A stretch of 64,000 nucleotides of DNA from Ktedonobacter robiniae (lineage in GTDB: Bacteria; Chloroflexota; Ktedonobacteria; Ktedonobacterales; Ktedonobacteraceae): contig NZ_BNJG01000001.1 of NCBI RefSeq assembly GCF_016587375.1, forward strand, positions 1,612,001 through 1,676,000, in the 5' to 3' direction. Position numbers and translations under genes: made by a program. The notes beneath the pieces were generated by a model. It was not told the origin of the DNA, did not search any database, and saw only the letters and a list, made by a program, of their open reading frames with translations. Positions 28,240-37,711 of this stretch are shown here, in pieces. Positions within the stretch are counted from its first letter, which is position 1. Every line of letters begins with the position of its first letter.

Positions 28240-30786
28240 ATGCGAGTACCTTTAAGTTGGCTCAAGGACTACGTTGACATCACCATGTCTCCCGAGGAAC
28301 TGGCGCATACACTGACCATGGCCGGACTCGAGGTCGAGACAATTGATTATATTGGCAAGGAGTGGGGCGATAAAATCATTACCGCCCAGATTATCCACCT
28401 GGAGAAAGTGGAGACCTCCGACCACCTGAACTATACACGCGTAAACACCGGCACGCAGGAGCTAAACGTCATCTGTGGCGCACCCAATATCAAACTGGGC
28501 GATAAAGTTCCCCTGGCGCTGGCGGGCGCACAGGTTGGTGACCTGGAGATCCGCGAGACGAAGAAAATGGGCTATGTCTCTCAGGGCATGCTCTGTTCTC
28601 CGCGCGAATTGGGAATGGGCAACGATCACAGCGGCATCTATATCCTCGACGAGGACACTCCACTGGGCCTGAAGCTCTCCGACTTGCTGGGCGAGGTCGT
28701 GCTGGAGTTCTCCATTAAGGCCCATCGCGGCGACCTCTCGTCGATTATCGGTATCGCCCGCGAGGTTGCGGCCCTGACCAATCAGCCGTTGCGTATGCCT
28801 CAGCCACATTTCGCGGAGCAGGGCACACCTGCTTCGGACCTGGTTCGCATCACGGTGGAAGACGAAAAGCTCTGCCCTCGCTATAGCGCGCGCATCATCA
28901 GCAACGTCAAGCTGGGTCCTTCTCCCAGCTGGATGGGACGCCGCCTGCTCGCCGCTGGCATGCGCCCGATCAGTAACGTGGTTGATATTACAAACTATGT
29001 CATGCTAGAGTTGGGGCAGCCACTTCATGCCTTCGACTATGACCTGGTTCCAGAGCATCACATCATCGTACGCCGCGCCCAGGAAGGTGAAAAGCTTAAG
29101 ACCCTCGATGATGTTGAGCGCAAGCTAACATCAGAGATGCTGCTCATCACCGATCCCCAGGGTCCCACAGCCATAGCTGGCGTTATGGGCGGAGCGAAGA
29201 GTGAGGTCAATGACGCAACGCAGACGATACTGCTAGAGTCGGCAAATTTCCTGGGATCTAGCGTGCGCCGTACCTCAACTAAACTTGGCCTGCGCACCGA
29301 TGCCTCTAGCCGCTTTGAGAAGGGCATCGATCCAAGCCTGACCACTCTGGGCGTAAACCGGGCCTGCCAACTGCTCGTGGAGCTGGCGAGCGCGACCATC
29401 AATCCCGGCATCGCGGATCAGTATCCAGCCCCGGTCGAGCCGCGCACCCTGCGCTTCTCACTCGCCGATATCGAGTGGCTGACCTCAATGAAGGTCACGC
29501 ATTCCGAGGTTGAGACGACCTTAAGCGCGCTGGGCTTCGGCGTGCAATTCGACGAACAGGGCGATGGCATGCGCGTGAGCGTTCCCACGCACCGCAATGA
29601 TATTGAGGAGAGCGCTGACCTGGTTGAAGAGGTTATTCGTCTCATTGGCTACAACAATATTCCCAGCACCATTCCAATTGGCCCCCTGCCCGAGCGCCTG
29701 GAGGATACCTGGTTCGCACGCGAGCAGGAGTTGCGCACTCTCCTGGTCAATGCCAATCTCAATGAGACGATCACCTACTCACTTACCAGCCGCGTACGCA
29801 TGGCCAAACTGCTCTCCAACGCCGACGAGGAGTCAGTACGCTACCTGCTCCAGGCACCACGCGCGACGAATGGCGCAGGTGAGCAGGCGCCCGAAGCACT
29901 TTTAAAAGGCAATGGTACGCAGGCCGTGGCGACCTTCGATCCACACTCAATTCCCGCGGTCGTGCTGGCCAACTCGCTCAGCAGCGATATGGAGTGCATG
30001 CGCCTGACGCTGATGAGCAGCCTGCTGGAGACGGTTCAGGAGAATAGCAAACGTAATAAAGCCGGCCTGCGCTTCTTCGAGATCGGGCGGCGCTACCTGC
30101 CTGGTACCTCAGCCTCGCAGCAACCAGACGAGCGCCGTGCCGTGGGTATCGCGCTCAGTGGACCCGCGGAGATTACCTGGATTCCAGAGCTGGCGCGCCC
30201 GGCAGACTTCTATGATCTCAAGGGGACCATTGAAACGCTGCTCGCGGGCTTGAAGATTGGGCGCTATCGCTTCACGCCAACACAGCATCCGACCTTCCAT
30301 CCTGGACGCTGTGCGCTGCTCGAACTGCCACGCCAGACAGTGAATGGAACAGAGGTCTTCAGCCCAGTAGGTGTCCTTGGCGAGGTGCACCCGCTGGTGC
30401 AGCAGCACTATGATCTACCACAGCGTGCCTACCTGTGCGAGATCGACCTGGAGCAACTCTACAACGCGGTTCCAGCGCGTATTACCTACGCGCCCATCTC
30501 GCGTCACCAGGAGCTGACGCGCGACCTGGCCCTCATCGTTGATGAGCAGGTACCTGCGCAGCATATGCAAGACGCCATTCAGCGCCTCGGTGGTGAACTC
30601 TTGCGCGCCGTGACGCTCTTCGACCTGTACACGGGTGACCCCATCCCAGCAGGCAAGAAGAACCTCACCTATACCCTAGTCTATCAATCTCAGGAGAGAA
30701 CGCTCAAAGATACCGAGGCAAATGAGGCCCAGGAACGCATCATTCGCGGTCTCCACGAGGAGTTTGGAGCAGACCTGCGCCAGTAA
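28240..30786 (+). CDS. pheT: Phenylalanine-tRNA ligase beta subunit
   Basis: The protein has 848 residues, the expected size. Domains in order are MRVPLSWLKDYVDI, a tRNA-binding OB domain (~45-150), the B3/B4 editing domain (SAHRGDLSSIIGIAREVAAL.., RTSTKLGLRTDASSRFEKGID), the B5 domain, a catalytic-like core and a C-terminal ferredoxin-like anticodon-binding domain (PISRHQELTRDLALIVDEQ). I chose ATG 28240 behind ACAAGGAG; the frame extends upstream into the REP element without a ribosome site. Confidence 0.96.
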   Translation: MRVPLSWLKDYVDITMSPEELAHTLTMAGLEVETIDYIGKEWGDKIITAQIIHLEKVETSDHLNYTRVNTGTQELNVICGAPNIKLGDKVPLALAGAQVGDLEIRETKKMGYVSQGMLCSPRELGMGNDHSGIYILDEDTPLGLKLSDLLGEVVLEFSIKAHRGDLSSIIGIAREVAALTNQPLRMPQPHFAEQGTPASDLVRITVEDEKLCPRYSARIISNVKLGPSPSWMGRRLLAAGMRPISNVVDITNYVMLELGQPLHAFDYDLVPEHHIIVRRAQEGEKLKTLDDVERKLTSEMLLITDPQGPTAIAGVMGGAKSEVNDATQTILLESANFLGSSVRRTSTKLGLRTDASSRFEKGIDPSLTTLGVNRACQLLVELASATINPGIADQYPAPVEPRTLRFSLADIEWLTSMKVTHSEVETTLSALGFGVQFDEQGDGMRVSVPTHRNDIEESADLVEEVIRLIGYNNIPSTIPIGPLPERLEDTWFAREQELRTLLVNANLNETITYSLTSRVRMAKLLSNADEESVRYLLQAPRATNGAGEQAPEALLKGNGTQAVATFDPHSIPAVVLANSLSSDMECMRLTLMSSLLETVQENSKRNKAGLRFFEIGRRYLPGTSASQQPDERRAVGIALSGPAEITWIPELARPADFYDLKGTIETLLAGLKIGRYRFTPTQHPTFHPGRCALLELPRQTVNGTEVFSPVGVLGEVHPLVQQHYDLPQRAYLCEIDLEQLYNAVPARITYAPISRHQELTRDLALIVDEQVPAQHMQDAIQRLGGELLRAVTLFDLYTGDPIPAGKKNLTYTLVYQSQERTLKDTEANEAQERIIRGLHEEFGADLRQ

Positions 30787-30810
30787 AGCAAAATTCCCAA
30801 AATTCCAAGC

Positions 30811-30865
30811 TACGAGTGTGATATGCCCTGGCTGCCGAAGACAGCCAGGGCATATCACACTCGTA
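30811..30865. terminator. Long perfect hairpin after pheT
   Basis: The 24-bp perfect arms (30811-30834, 30842-30865) close a 7-nt loop; no T-run. The rest of 30866-31156 has no gene that I can see. Confidence 0.6.
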
Positions 30866-31156
30866 ACCCGGAATAATAACACATAGAAGCAGTTTTTATT
30901 TTTACTCACGCCTTTTAATTATATATCTGTGCCCAAATGCTCCTATACGCGTTAAGTGGATGTGAAAAATCTGCGCCTGGAACGTTTATTTCAGTGCAGC
31001 GTACTATAGCTTGCGTACTTTGTGCCATATTTTCAAAGCTTTTTTAAGGAGCGAAGCACTACTGGGGGCCAGCTCACGCCTCACTCCTCTCTTTTTTTGC
31101 TGTTTTTTGCTGTGTTGATATGTGGCAGTGGAGTATTTATAGGTAAAGAGTACATA

Positions 31157-34100
31157 ATGAGTAAATGCAGACATTGCGGCAGGGCTTGCCCAGATCATGC
31201 CGTCTACTGTGAAGAATGCCTCTCCGCCTGGTCATCTCCAGAAGAACCTGGCGCGAGTTCTGCCTCGACCCAGGCAGAGAGCGCCTTTATAACCATGCCC
31301 GATATCACGGGAGAAATAACTCTTCCCGAGATAGATCCATTTGCTCCTGATCCAGAGTATGCGACTCACTTCAGCGCAGAGGAGACGGTTCCACCAGTTT
31401 CTCCAGCGACCGATACCTCCAGCCATATGGTCGATAACTTAAGCGATGCCGCGCGCCTATTACAAGCCACTGAACATAAAGAGCCACGTTTACGTCGCTC
31501 CTCGCGCCTCTCTCCGTTCAAAGAGATCTCCGTAGACGTTGAGCGCGAGAGCACACCCCATCCAAGCGTGGGCCAGGCTGCACAAAACGAGGCAACCCGG
31601 CCTGCAGGCGTCGGGGCGCTCACCAATACAGCAAGCCCGGAGAAGACTGCCGCGCGGCGGGATATACTGGAGAACAGCCTGCCACTGCCTGACTTCTGGC
31701 CCTGGCTGCCCGAACATGAAAACGAGGAGAATGAGGACGATAAATGGGCAGACGCAGGAGATCCACTGCTGGCACGTCAACTTGATCCAGAGGCGGCACA
31801 GCGGATTGAGCAGGAAGATGTGCGTAGAGCTATCGCTGAGGGTCATATTCCTTCGTTTCCAATGCCCAAACTGGTCACACCGCTTCTTCAGAATAAACAG
31901 CGCTTGCGTCTCTTCTTCATTTGTGCGGCAGCTCTGATCTTGCTCTCACTCGCGTTTGATAGCCTGCTGGTCTCTTTCTCATTTCTGGGTTCTCGCAATA
32001 ATAACCAGGGATCTGGTGGCATTCCAACCCTGACGCTTTCGACGCCGACCGCCTCGTATGGAGAGAGTATCACGCTCTCCATACGCCACTTCCGGCCTCA
32101 TGCCATGCTCTACCTGACGCATGACATCGGAGAACCCATCCGTATTAATATCGACCGCACGCTCGTCGCCGTTGGTGATGATGGCAGTGTGGATGTCAAA
32201 GTCAATATTGATACAAGCTGGGAACCGGGCTTTCACCTGGTACAGGCCGAGGATATCAATACACGTTATATTGCCAGCACAACGCTCCATGTTACCGAAG
32301 GTCCAACACGTCCCTCTCATTTCCTGCTAGATACAAAGCAGTTGGATATGGGAGGAGCCTACCAGGGAGCTAACACGCTCCAACCACTTACCTTGCATAA
32401 CTCGGGGAGTGGCAATATTAGTTGGACCGTCAGTAGCGATCAATCCTGGCTCCAGGTCACGCCTACGCAAGGTGCATTTAGTAGCCAGCAGACCTTGCTG
32501 GTTGGCATCCAGCGCGCCGACCTCAAACCCGGATCCTATACTGGCACTCTGACCTTTGCCTCAAATGTGGGGGCGTCCCAGACAGCCAGAGTGACTATGG
32601 AAGTACGCGCACTCCCTCCCTATCCTGGTGCCGTCTTGCAGGTGACACCCGTGGTGCTTACCTATAATACTGTTGATGGCAATGGTGGCTCCTCACCCCA
32701 GGCGCTAATGATCACCAATCCTGGAACCAAGCCCCTCTACTGGACCATCTCAGGCAATCAGCCAGTCGACAATGAGCAAAACGCCTACGTACATGAGCTT
32801 GACCCCCATTTCAACTGGTTAAAAACAAGCCAGGATACAGGTATTGTTGCCCCACACGACAGCAGCACAGTGCCACTGGATATTGATAGCAGCAAATTGC
32901 TTGCCGGAACCTATCTCAATACACTATCGTTCAGCGCCAGCGATGGACATACCGCCATCAATAGTCCGCAAAGCGTGGCGGTTGCCCTGACCATTAAGCC
33001 GCAATGTACAGTGACTGCCAGCACACCCGCTATGAGCTTTGTGACCGTCGCAGGACTCAACCATCCAAGCGACCAGACACTATTCTTGAAGTCTGGCACC
33101 AATTGTCCAGGCACGATTGGCTGGCACGCCAGCAGCCCGAACAATTGGATCAGCATTACGCCCAATAGTGGCACCGTCAATAATATGACAGGGGCAACCG
33201 TAGCCATCGGCGTTAATCCCCATAACTTGAATGCGGGACATTATACGGGCCTCGTCTCGGTTATGGCGGGAAATAGTAGCCTTTCAATGTCGGTTGATCT
33301 GAGTGTACAGGCACCTCCAACACCAACGGCGCCAATATTGAGTGCCTCACCACTCAGTCTCAATTTTTCAACCACCCAGGGCAAAGGCATACCCGCGGGA
33401 CAGGCTGTGACCCTGACAAATACGGGCCATAGTCCATTGAGCTGGCGCACAAATATTAATAATCTGGCCTACTCCTGGCTTGGCACCTCACCGACAGGCA
33501 GCGCCATCGCGCCCGGCCAGACAGGGCAGGTCATTATCAATATCGATCCCAGCAATCTCTCGCCCGGAACCTATGTGGGACAGGTGGTGATTAATGGCAG
33601 CGATAACGCCAATCATGCCGCGCCCGGTAGCCCACAAACAATCACGGTAACGTTGACTGTTGCACCACCCTGTACGCTGGCACAGCCATCTCAGAGCGCA
33701 CTCGCGTTTAATGCCATCCAGGGAGGAAGCACCCCAACAGCCCAAACGATTACCCTTTCCGCCAGCGGGAATTGTAACTGGCCCCTGACCTGGAATGCCT
33801 CCATCAGCGGAAACGCTTCCTGGTTGGCGCTTTCTGCAAATAAAGGCACCTTCACCGCTAGTAACGCGACCGCGATGCTCAATGTATCTCCCTCTATCGC
33901 GGGACTGGATCCTGGCGTGTATAGAGCACAGGTCAATATCGATGCCACGGAGAGCACAAATACTAGTGCCCAGGGCAGCCCGCAGTCCTTTACCGTCACA
34001 CTGACGGTGCAACCTCCCTGTAGCCTACAGGTGGCATCTGATAATCTCTCCTTCACGGGTTCACAAAATCAGGCCATCGCCAGCCAGAACGTTAGCCTGC

Positions 34101-34642
34101 AAACAACTGGTACCTGCGTTCGCCCCGTCAACTGGACGGCTAGCATTGACAGCGGGAGTAGTGGCTGGCTCTCGACAGGTGGCAATGGCAGCGACACCGG
34201 CAGTGGCAGCACACTGACTGTTACTACCAGCCCCGGCTCCCTACCACCGGGAACCTACAAGGGAACTATCACGCTTTCCGCCAGCGGGAGCGGCGGCGCT
34301 AACGTTGTCGGCAGCCCTGTTCAGATCCCTGTAACACTGACAATCACGGGCTATAAGCTAAGTGGAAGTGCTGTTGCCTGCGCGGATAGTCAATGTGCGA
34401 CGCCTGACCCCCTGCCCAATGCCACAGTCACCTTGTCGACGAGCAGCGGGGTCATTGCGACCACAACCGCCGATAGCTCAGGGAATTTCAGCTTTAGCAA
34501 TATTCCCATTGGCAGCTATACCCTGGCGGTAAGCGGTACCGACGCGCAAAACGTCCAGCACACCAGCAGCATGGCAGTCACTATCAATGGCGATACTTCG
34601 GGCGTCACCGTCCAGGCATCACCACCAGCGATCACACCCTAG
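31157..34642 (+). CDS. Zinc-ribbon membrane protein with six BACON/Ig-like repeats
   Basis: The protein has 1161 residues. It starts with a CxxC-CxxC zinc ribbon (MSKCRHCGRACPDHAVYCEEC), then an acidic disordered cytosolic region (~25-245) and one TM helix (~250-276). An extracellular part follows with six repeats of ~95 residues (pattern: L-S-F-T-x-G...VxxTNxGxxPLxWxxS...WLxxxPxxGxxxPG...VxxDxSxLxPGTYxGTLTF), related to BACON/abnormal-spindle-like domains. A C-terminal carboxypeptidase-regulatory-like beta-sandwich (NATVTLSTSSGVIATTTADSSGNFSFSNIP) ends the protein. I chose ATG 31157 behind AGGTAAAGAG because the zinc ribbon begins there. The role is probably cell-surface adhesion or carbohydrate binding. 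A shorter paralogue follows at 34923. Confidence 0.75.
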   Translation: MSKCRHCGRACPDHAVYCEECLSAWSSPEEPGASSASTQAESAFITMPDITGEITLPEIDPFAPDPEYATHFSAEETVPPVSPATDTSSHMVDNLSDAARLLQATEHKEPRLRRSSRLSPFKEISVDVERESTPHPSVGQAAQNEATRPAGVGALTNTASPEKTAARRDILENSLPLPDFWPWLPEHENEENEDDKWADAGDPLLARQLDPEAAQRIEQEDVRRAIAEGHIPSFPMPKLVTPLLQNKQRLRLFFICAAALILLSLAFDSLLVSFSFLGSRNNNQGSGGIPTLTLSTPTASYGESITLSIRHFRPHAMLYLTHDIGEPIRINIDRTLVAVGDDGSVDVKVNIDTSWEPGFHLVQAEDINTRYIASTTLHVTEGPTRPSHFLLDTKQLDMGGAYQGANTLQPLTLHNSGSGNISWTVSSDQSWLQVTPTQGAFSSQQTLLVGIQRADLKPGSYTGTLTFASNVGASQTARVTMEVRALPPYPGAVLQVTPVVLTYNTVDGNGGSSPQALMITNPGTKPLYWTISGNQPVDNEQNAYVHELDPHFNWLKTSQDTGIVAPHDSSTVPLDIDSSKLLAGTYLNTLSFSASDGHTAINSPQSVAVALTIKPQCTVTASTPAMSFVTVAGLNHPSDQTLFLKSGTNCPGTIGWHASSPNNWISITPNSGTVNNMTGATVAIGVNPHNLNAGHYTGLVSVMAGNSSLSMSVDLSVQAPPTPTAPILSASPLSLNFSTTQGKGIPAGQAVTLTNTGHSPLSWRTNINNLAYSWLGTSPTGSAIAPGQTGQVIINIDPSNLSPGTYVGQVVINGSDNANHAAPGSPQTITVTLTVAPPCTLAQPSQSALAFNAIQGGSTPTAQTITLSASGNCNWPLTWNASISGNASWLALSANKGTFTASNATAMLNVSPSIAGLDPGVYRAQVNIDATESTNTSAQGSPQSFTVTLTVQPPCSLQVASDNLSFTGSQNQAIASQNVSLQTTGTCVRPVNWTASIDSGSSGWLSTGGNGSDTGSGSTLTVTTSPGSLPPGTYKGTITLSASGSGGANVVGSPVQIPVTLTITGYKLSGSAVACADSQCATPDPLPNATVTLSTSSGVIATTTADSSGNFSFSNIPIGSYTLAVSGTDAQNVQHTSSMAVTINGDTSGVTVQASPPAITP

Positions 34643-34648
34643 CGATTT

Positions 34649-34697
34649 TATGTGGATGCAAGAGGCGGGCAAATTGCCCGCCTCTTGCATCCACATA
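34649..34697. terminator. Long hairpin after the 31157-34642 gene
   Basis: The 24-nt arms 34649-34672 and 34674-34697 are perfectly complementary, with GGGC AAATT GCCC at the tip. Confidence 0.6.
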
Positions 34698-34922
34698 GCC
34701 TCACTTACGACACATTGTGATACAATACAACACAAAACACCACACAAAGCCCCATCTACTTTTCAAACTCACAAAAGAGTATCTCAATCCTTGAGAATTC
34801 CCTGAGCTATACGTTTATTGAATAGCAACAACATTTTATAGAAACTCATCTATCTTTTTAAAACATGATTGGAGGCGGGAGAAGTAGGAATTGCGCTCAC
34901 TTCTCCTGAAATATATACAGGG

Positions 34923-35735
34923 ATGGATACCATACGCTGCCCACAATGCAAAAAACTACAGCGCGCCGATGCCCAGGTTTGTAGCCGTTGCGGCTACGCT
35001 TTTGATCGCCCCTCACGTCGTTCGGGGGCCAGGCAACCACATACCCAGAAGCCATCACTACCACCAGCCTCTCCGCATCGCGCTGGGCACCACGCCGGGC
35101 TACATCCAGAAGACCATCCCTACCACTCCAGCATGATGGAGGCGTTACAGCAAACTGTACGCTCGCGCACAGTTGAGGTAGACGAGAGTACATCTGAACT
35201 TGAAGTAGAGAATACGCAAAGCGATCAGCAAAGTGGTCCTGGGCTAAACATACCCGTTCCCACGCGACGTGCCAGCCGTTTTGCCTCCAAGCCACAAGTC
35301 GCCGTACCAATACCCCCTAAGGTAGAAAGCAATCCCCAGCCACAAGCACCCCTACATGAGGAGGCGCCAACAAGCTATGTAGCCGAGAAGCAGGGCGCGA
35401 TAGATCCCATCTCAGAGCCACCTTTTCCTCTCTCAAATGTGCGCTCCTCCCGTCCTCGCGCCACCAGCCTTATCCTGCTATGCACCTGTCTCTTCTTCTT
35501 GATCATGAGTAGCGTGCTGGCCTTCTTCCTTATTGGCAACAAGCCATCAATTGCCCGGGCTTCAGTGATCGCTACTCCCAATCAGCTACGCATCAACGAT
35601 ACCTTTCTCCTTAAAGGGAGCGGCTTTGGCCCGCGCGATAATTTGCTTCTCACCTATGATGTCGCTCAGCCCATCCCTGGCGACAACGGGAAGCCTCTGC
35701 TTGCCAGTACGAATAAGCAGGGGCCTTCTCACTAG
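34923..35735 (+). CDS. Zinc-ribbon/TM protein, N-terminal part of a frameshifted gene
   Basis: The frame runs from ATG 34923 (MDTIRCPQCKKLQRADAQVCSRCGYAF, a zinc ribbon) through a disordered region and one TM helix (LILLCTCLFFLIMSSVLAFFLIG) into the first extracellular strand set (PNQLRINDTFLLKGSGFGPRDNLLLTYDVAQPI). It ends abruptly as ASTNKQGPSH. In the -1 frame, NKQ continues as GAFSLEIHVTQAWSIGNH, joining the next ORF without a gap. The shift point is the GGGG run at 35720-35723: five Gs would restore one 734-codon frame. The domain order equals that of the 31157-34642 paralogue. Confidence 0.7.
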   Translation: MDTIRCPQCKKLQRADAQVCSRCGYAFDRPSRRSGARQPHTQKPSLPPASPHRAGHHAGLHPEDHPYHSSMMEALQQTVRSRTVEVDESTSELEVENTQSDQQSGPGLNIPVPTRRASRFASKPQVAVPIPPKVESNPQPQAPLHEEAPTSYVAEKQGAIDPISEPPFPLSNVRSSRPRATSLILLCTCLFFLIMSSVLAFFLIGNKPSIARASVIATPNQLRINDTFLLKGSGFGPRDNLLLTYDVAQPIPGDNGKPLLASTNKQGPSH

Positions 35736-35743
35736 AGATCCAT

Positions 35744-37126
35744 GTGACACAAGCGTGGAGCATTGGCAACCACGCCATTCATGTCACTGATGAGCATATG
35801 CGGCTCAGCGTCTCGACAACTGTCATGGTACAGGAAACGCCCAGCGGGCCACCTCAACTGCAACTGGCGACGCAACGCATCGACTTTGATGCCGCCCCCA
35901 GCGGGACCATCGCGACCCGCGACCTGACTTTGATCAATAATGGTGGCAATTCGCTCACCTGGCAGGCCAGTAGTGATCAGCCCTGGCTCTCGGTCACTCC
36001 CGCAAGCGGCTCCTTCGCGGGACGCGCCACCATCCAGGTCAAGGCCAACCGGGGCACGCTTCTACCCCATACCTACGCTGGGCACCTGCTCTTCCGCACA
36101 ACGAACGCCAGCGAAAGCGCTCCACTTATGTTAACTGTGACGCTAGGCGTAGCCAAAGAGCCAGCCAGCGCAACACTCGTCGTCTCGACAGCATCGCTAG
36201 CCTTCTCGACAGGCGCAGGCTACAGCCCAGCGGCCCAATCCGTGGTCATTCAGAATACAGGTGACCAGGCCATCAACTGGACGGGGACGACCCTGACCGG
36301 CGATGGTTCGCCCTGGTTAAGCATGTCGCCTGCCGAGGGCAGACTGCCAGGACATAGCAGCGCTATCATTACCATTGCCATTCAGTCTACACAACTGGCG
36401 GTAGGCAACTATCAAGGCACCCTCAACTTTAGCAGTGCCAACAGTACTTCCCAGGTTGGTGTCTCACTCAGTGTCATTGCCACAGGCAACCTTGTGGTCT
36501 CGCCACCGACCCTGGCCTTCTCGACGATTGTCAATCAGCAGCCAGCCGATAAAACCATTACCCTGCAAAACACGGGAACGCTCGCGTTAAGCTGGCAGGC
36601 CAGTGCCAGTACCGCTGACCAGGGCAACTGGCTCAGCGCAACCCCGACCAGTGGGAGCCTGGATGGCAGCCAGCAAACGACGCTAACCGTTCACGTTGAT
36701 GATAGTCGCCTGGTACCCGGCTCCTATCAAGGCACCCTTACCTTCAACTCAGGTGGGCGGGTAAAGCAGGTCGCGGTCTCGCTCACCGTCTCACCACCGC
36801 CTGCGCCCATCATTAGCGTGGTGCCATCAACCCTTACATTTGACACGACCAGGGGCAATAGCTTCGCCTCTCAACTAATTTCAGTGACCAATGTCGGCCA
36901 GGCGATACTCAACTGGCGCACCAGCCAGAGCAATGGCTCGGCCAGCCTCTCGCTCACACAGGGCACGCTCAATCCCGGCGAGAGCGATATTCTTATGGTC
37001 ACCCCCACGGTCGCAACGACCAGTACGGGCACTTTTACGACCACCATTACCTTTAGCCACAACGATCCAGCGCTCAAAGTCCAACCAGCGCAACTCACCA
37101 TCACTATGGTAGTAACAAACTCTTAA
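35744..37126 (+). CDS. BACON/Ig-like repeat protein, C-terminal part of the frameshifted gene
   Basis: The 460-codon frame (nominal GTG 35744, no ribosome site) contains four repeats of the same ~95-residue type as the 31157 gene (LQLATQRIDFDAAPSG.., LVVSTASLAFSTGAG.., LVVSPPTLAFSTIVN.., ISVVPSTLTFDTTRG..). It lacks its own TM segment or signal peptide, so on its own it would not reach the surface. I read it as the second half of the gene starting at 34923, separated by a one-base shift at 35720-35723. Its stop codon lies inside the following hairpin. Confidence 0.7.
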   Translation: MTQAWSIGNHAIHVTDEHMRLSVSTTVMVQETPSGPPQLQLATQRIDFDAAPSGTIATRDLTLINNGGNSLTWQASSDQPWLSVTPASGSFAGRATIQVKANRGTLLPHTYAGHLLFRTTNASESAPLMLTVTLGVAKEPASATLVVSTASLAFSTGAGYSPAAQSVVIQNTGDQAINWTGTTLTGDGSPWLSMSPAEGRLPGHSSAIITIAIQSTQLAVGNYQGTLNFSSANSTSQVGVSLSVIATGNLVVSPPTLAFSTIVNQQPADKTITLQNTGTLALSWQASASTADQGNWLSATPTSGSLDGSQQTTLTVHVDDSRLVPGSYQGTLTFNSGGRVKQVAVSLTVSPPPAPIISVVPSTLTFDTTRGNSFASQLISVTNVGQAILNWRTSQSNGSASLSLTQGTLNPGESDILMVTPTVATTSTGTFTTTITFSHNDPALKVQPAQLTITMVVTNS

Positions 37127-37193
37127 GGGAAAGTAGGCGTGGAGGGGGTACTGGCTGGACGCCCGGTCCCCCCTCCACACCTACTTTCCCTTA
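37124..37193. terminator. Long near-perfect hairpin including a stop codon
   Basis: The 25-bp arms 37124-37148 and 37169-37193 have a single mismatch. The TAA of the preceding ORF is the first three bases of the stem. Confidence 0.6.
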
Positions 37194-37208
37194 TAAATTC
37201 CACTTTGG

Positions 37209-37237
37209 TTGACGCTCCCTAGTGTCTGTGCTATATT
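37209..37237 (+). promoter_or_regulatory. Promoter of the ferredoxin gene
   Basis: TTGACG (37209-37214), 17 bp, TATATT (37232-37237), about 85 bp before the start codon. Confidence 0.6.
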
Positions 37238-37321
37238 CTGACAAAGAATTTGTGGGTTTTGATACCTCTTTTTATCTTTCCTTATCTGCCAATCAAACAT
37301 CTATCACGGAGGATATAAGTC

Positions 37322-37627
37322 GTGCCAACGATTACATATGTACGCGAAAACGTGCAGGTGCAGGTTGCTGAAGGCGATACAGTGCGTTATCCCGCTCTTG
37401 AGCATGATGTGCCCGTATACTGCGGTATCTACAAAGTCGGTAACTGCCATGGCAACGGCCTGTGCGGTACCGATCGCGTCGCGGTTTCTCCTAGCGAGAA
37501 CACCAACCCCCTGACCTTCATGGAGAAATTCTGGCTCCGCAAGGACTTGAAGAAAAACCCCAATACACGCCTCGCCTGTCAGGTCCAGGTCTTTGGTGAT
37601 GTCACCGTTGAGACCCGCTGTAAATAA
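37322..37627 (+). CDS. 2Fe-2S ferredoxin-like protein
   Basis: The protein has 101 residues, starting at GTG 37322 behind GGAGGATATAAGTC. The beta-grasp N-terminus (ITYVRENVQVQVAEGDTVRYPALEHDVPVYCG) is followed by Cys residues in YCGIYKVGNCHGNGLCG and a fourth in RLACQVQVFGDVTVETRC. The order and spacing fit the plant/adrenodoxin ferredoxin fold, although the first spacing (C-x7-C-x4-C) is wider than usual. It stands alone with its own promoter and hairpin. Redox partner unknown. Confidence 0.75.
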   Translation: MPTITYVRENVQVQVAEGDTVRYPALEHDVPVYCGIYKVGNCHGNGLCGTDRVAVSPSENTNPLTFMEKFWLRKDLKKNPNTRLACQVQVFGDVTVETRCK

Positions 37628-37628
37628 T

Positions 37629-37703
37629 GACTCCCTGATAGGTAGTAGAAAGCCCCTGATAGTCTATGGCTATCAGGGGCTTTCTACTACCTATCAGGGA
37701 GTC
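37629..37703. terminator. 34-bp perfect hairpin between convergent genes
   Basis: Arms 37629-37662 and 37670-37703 are perfectly complementary over 34 bp with a 7-nt loop. The hairpin lies between the ferredoxin stop and the convergent 37712-38896 stop. Confidence 0.7.
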
Positions 37704-37711
37704 TACACATA

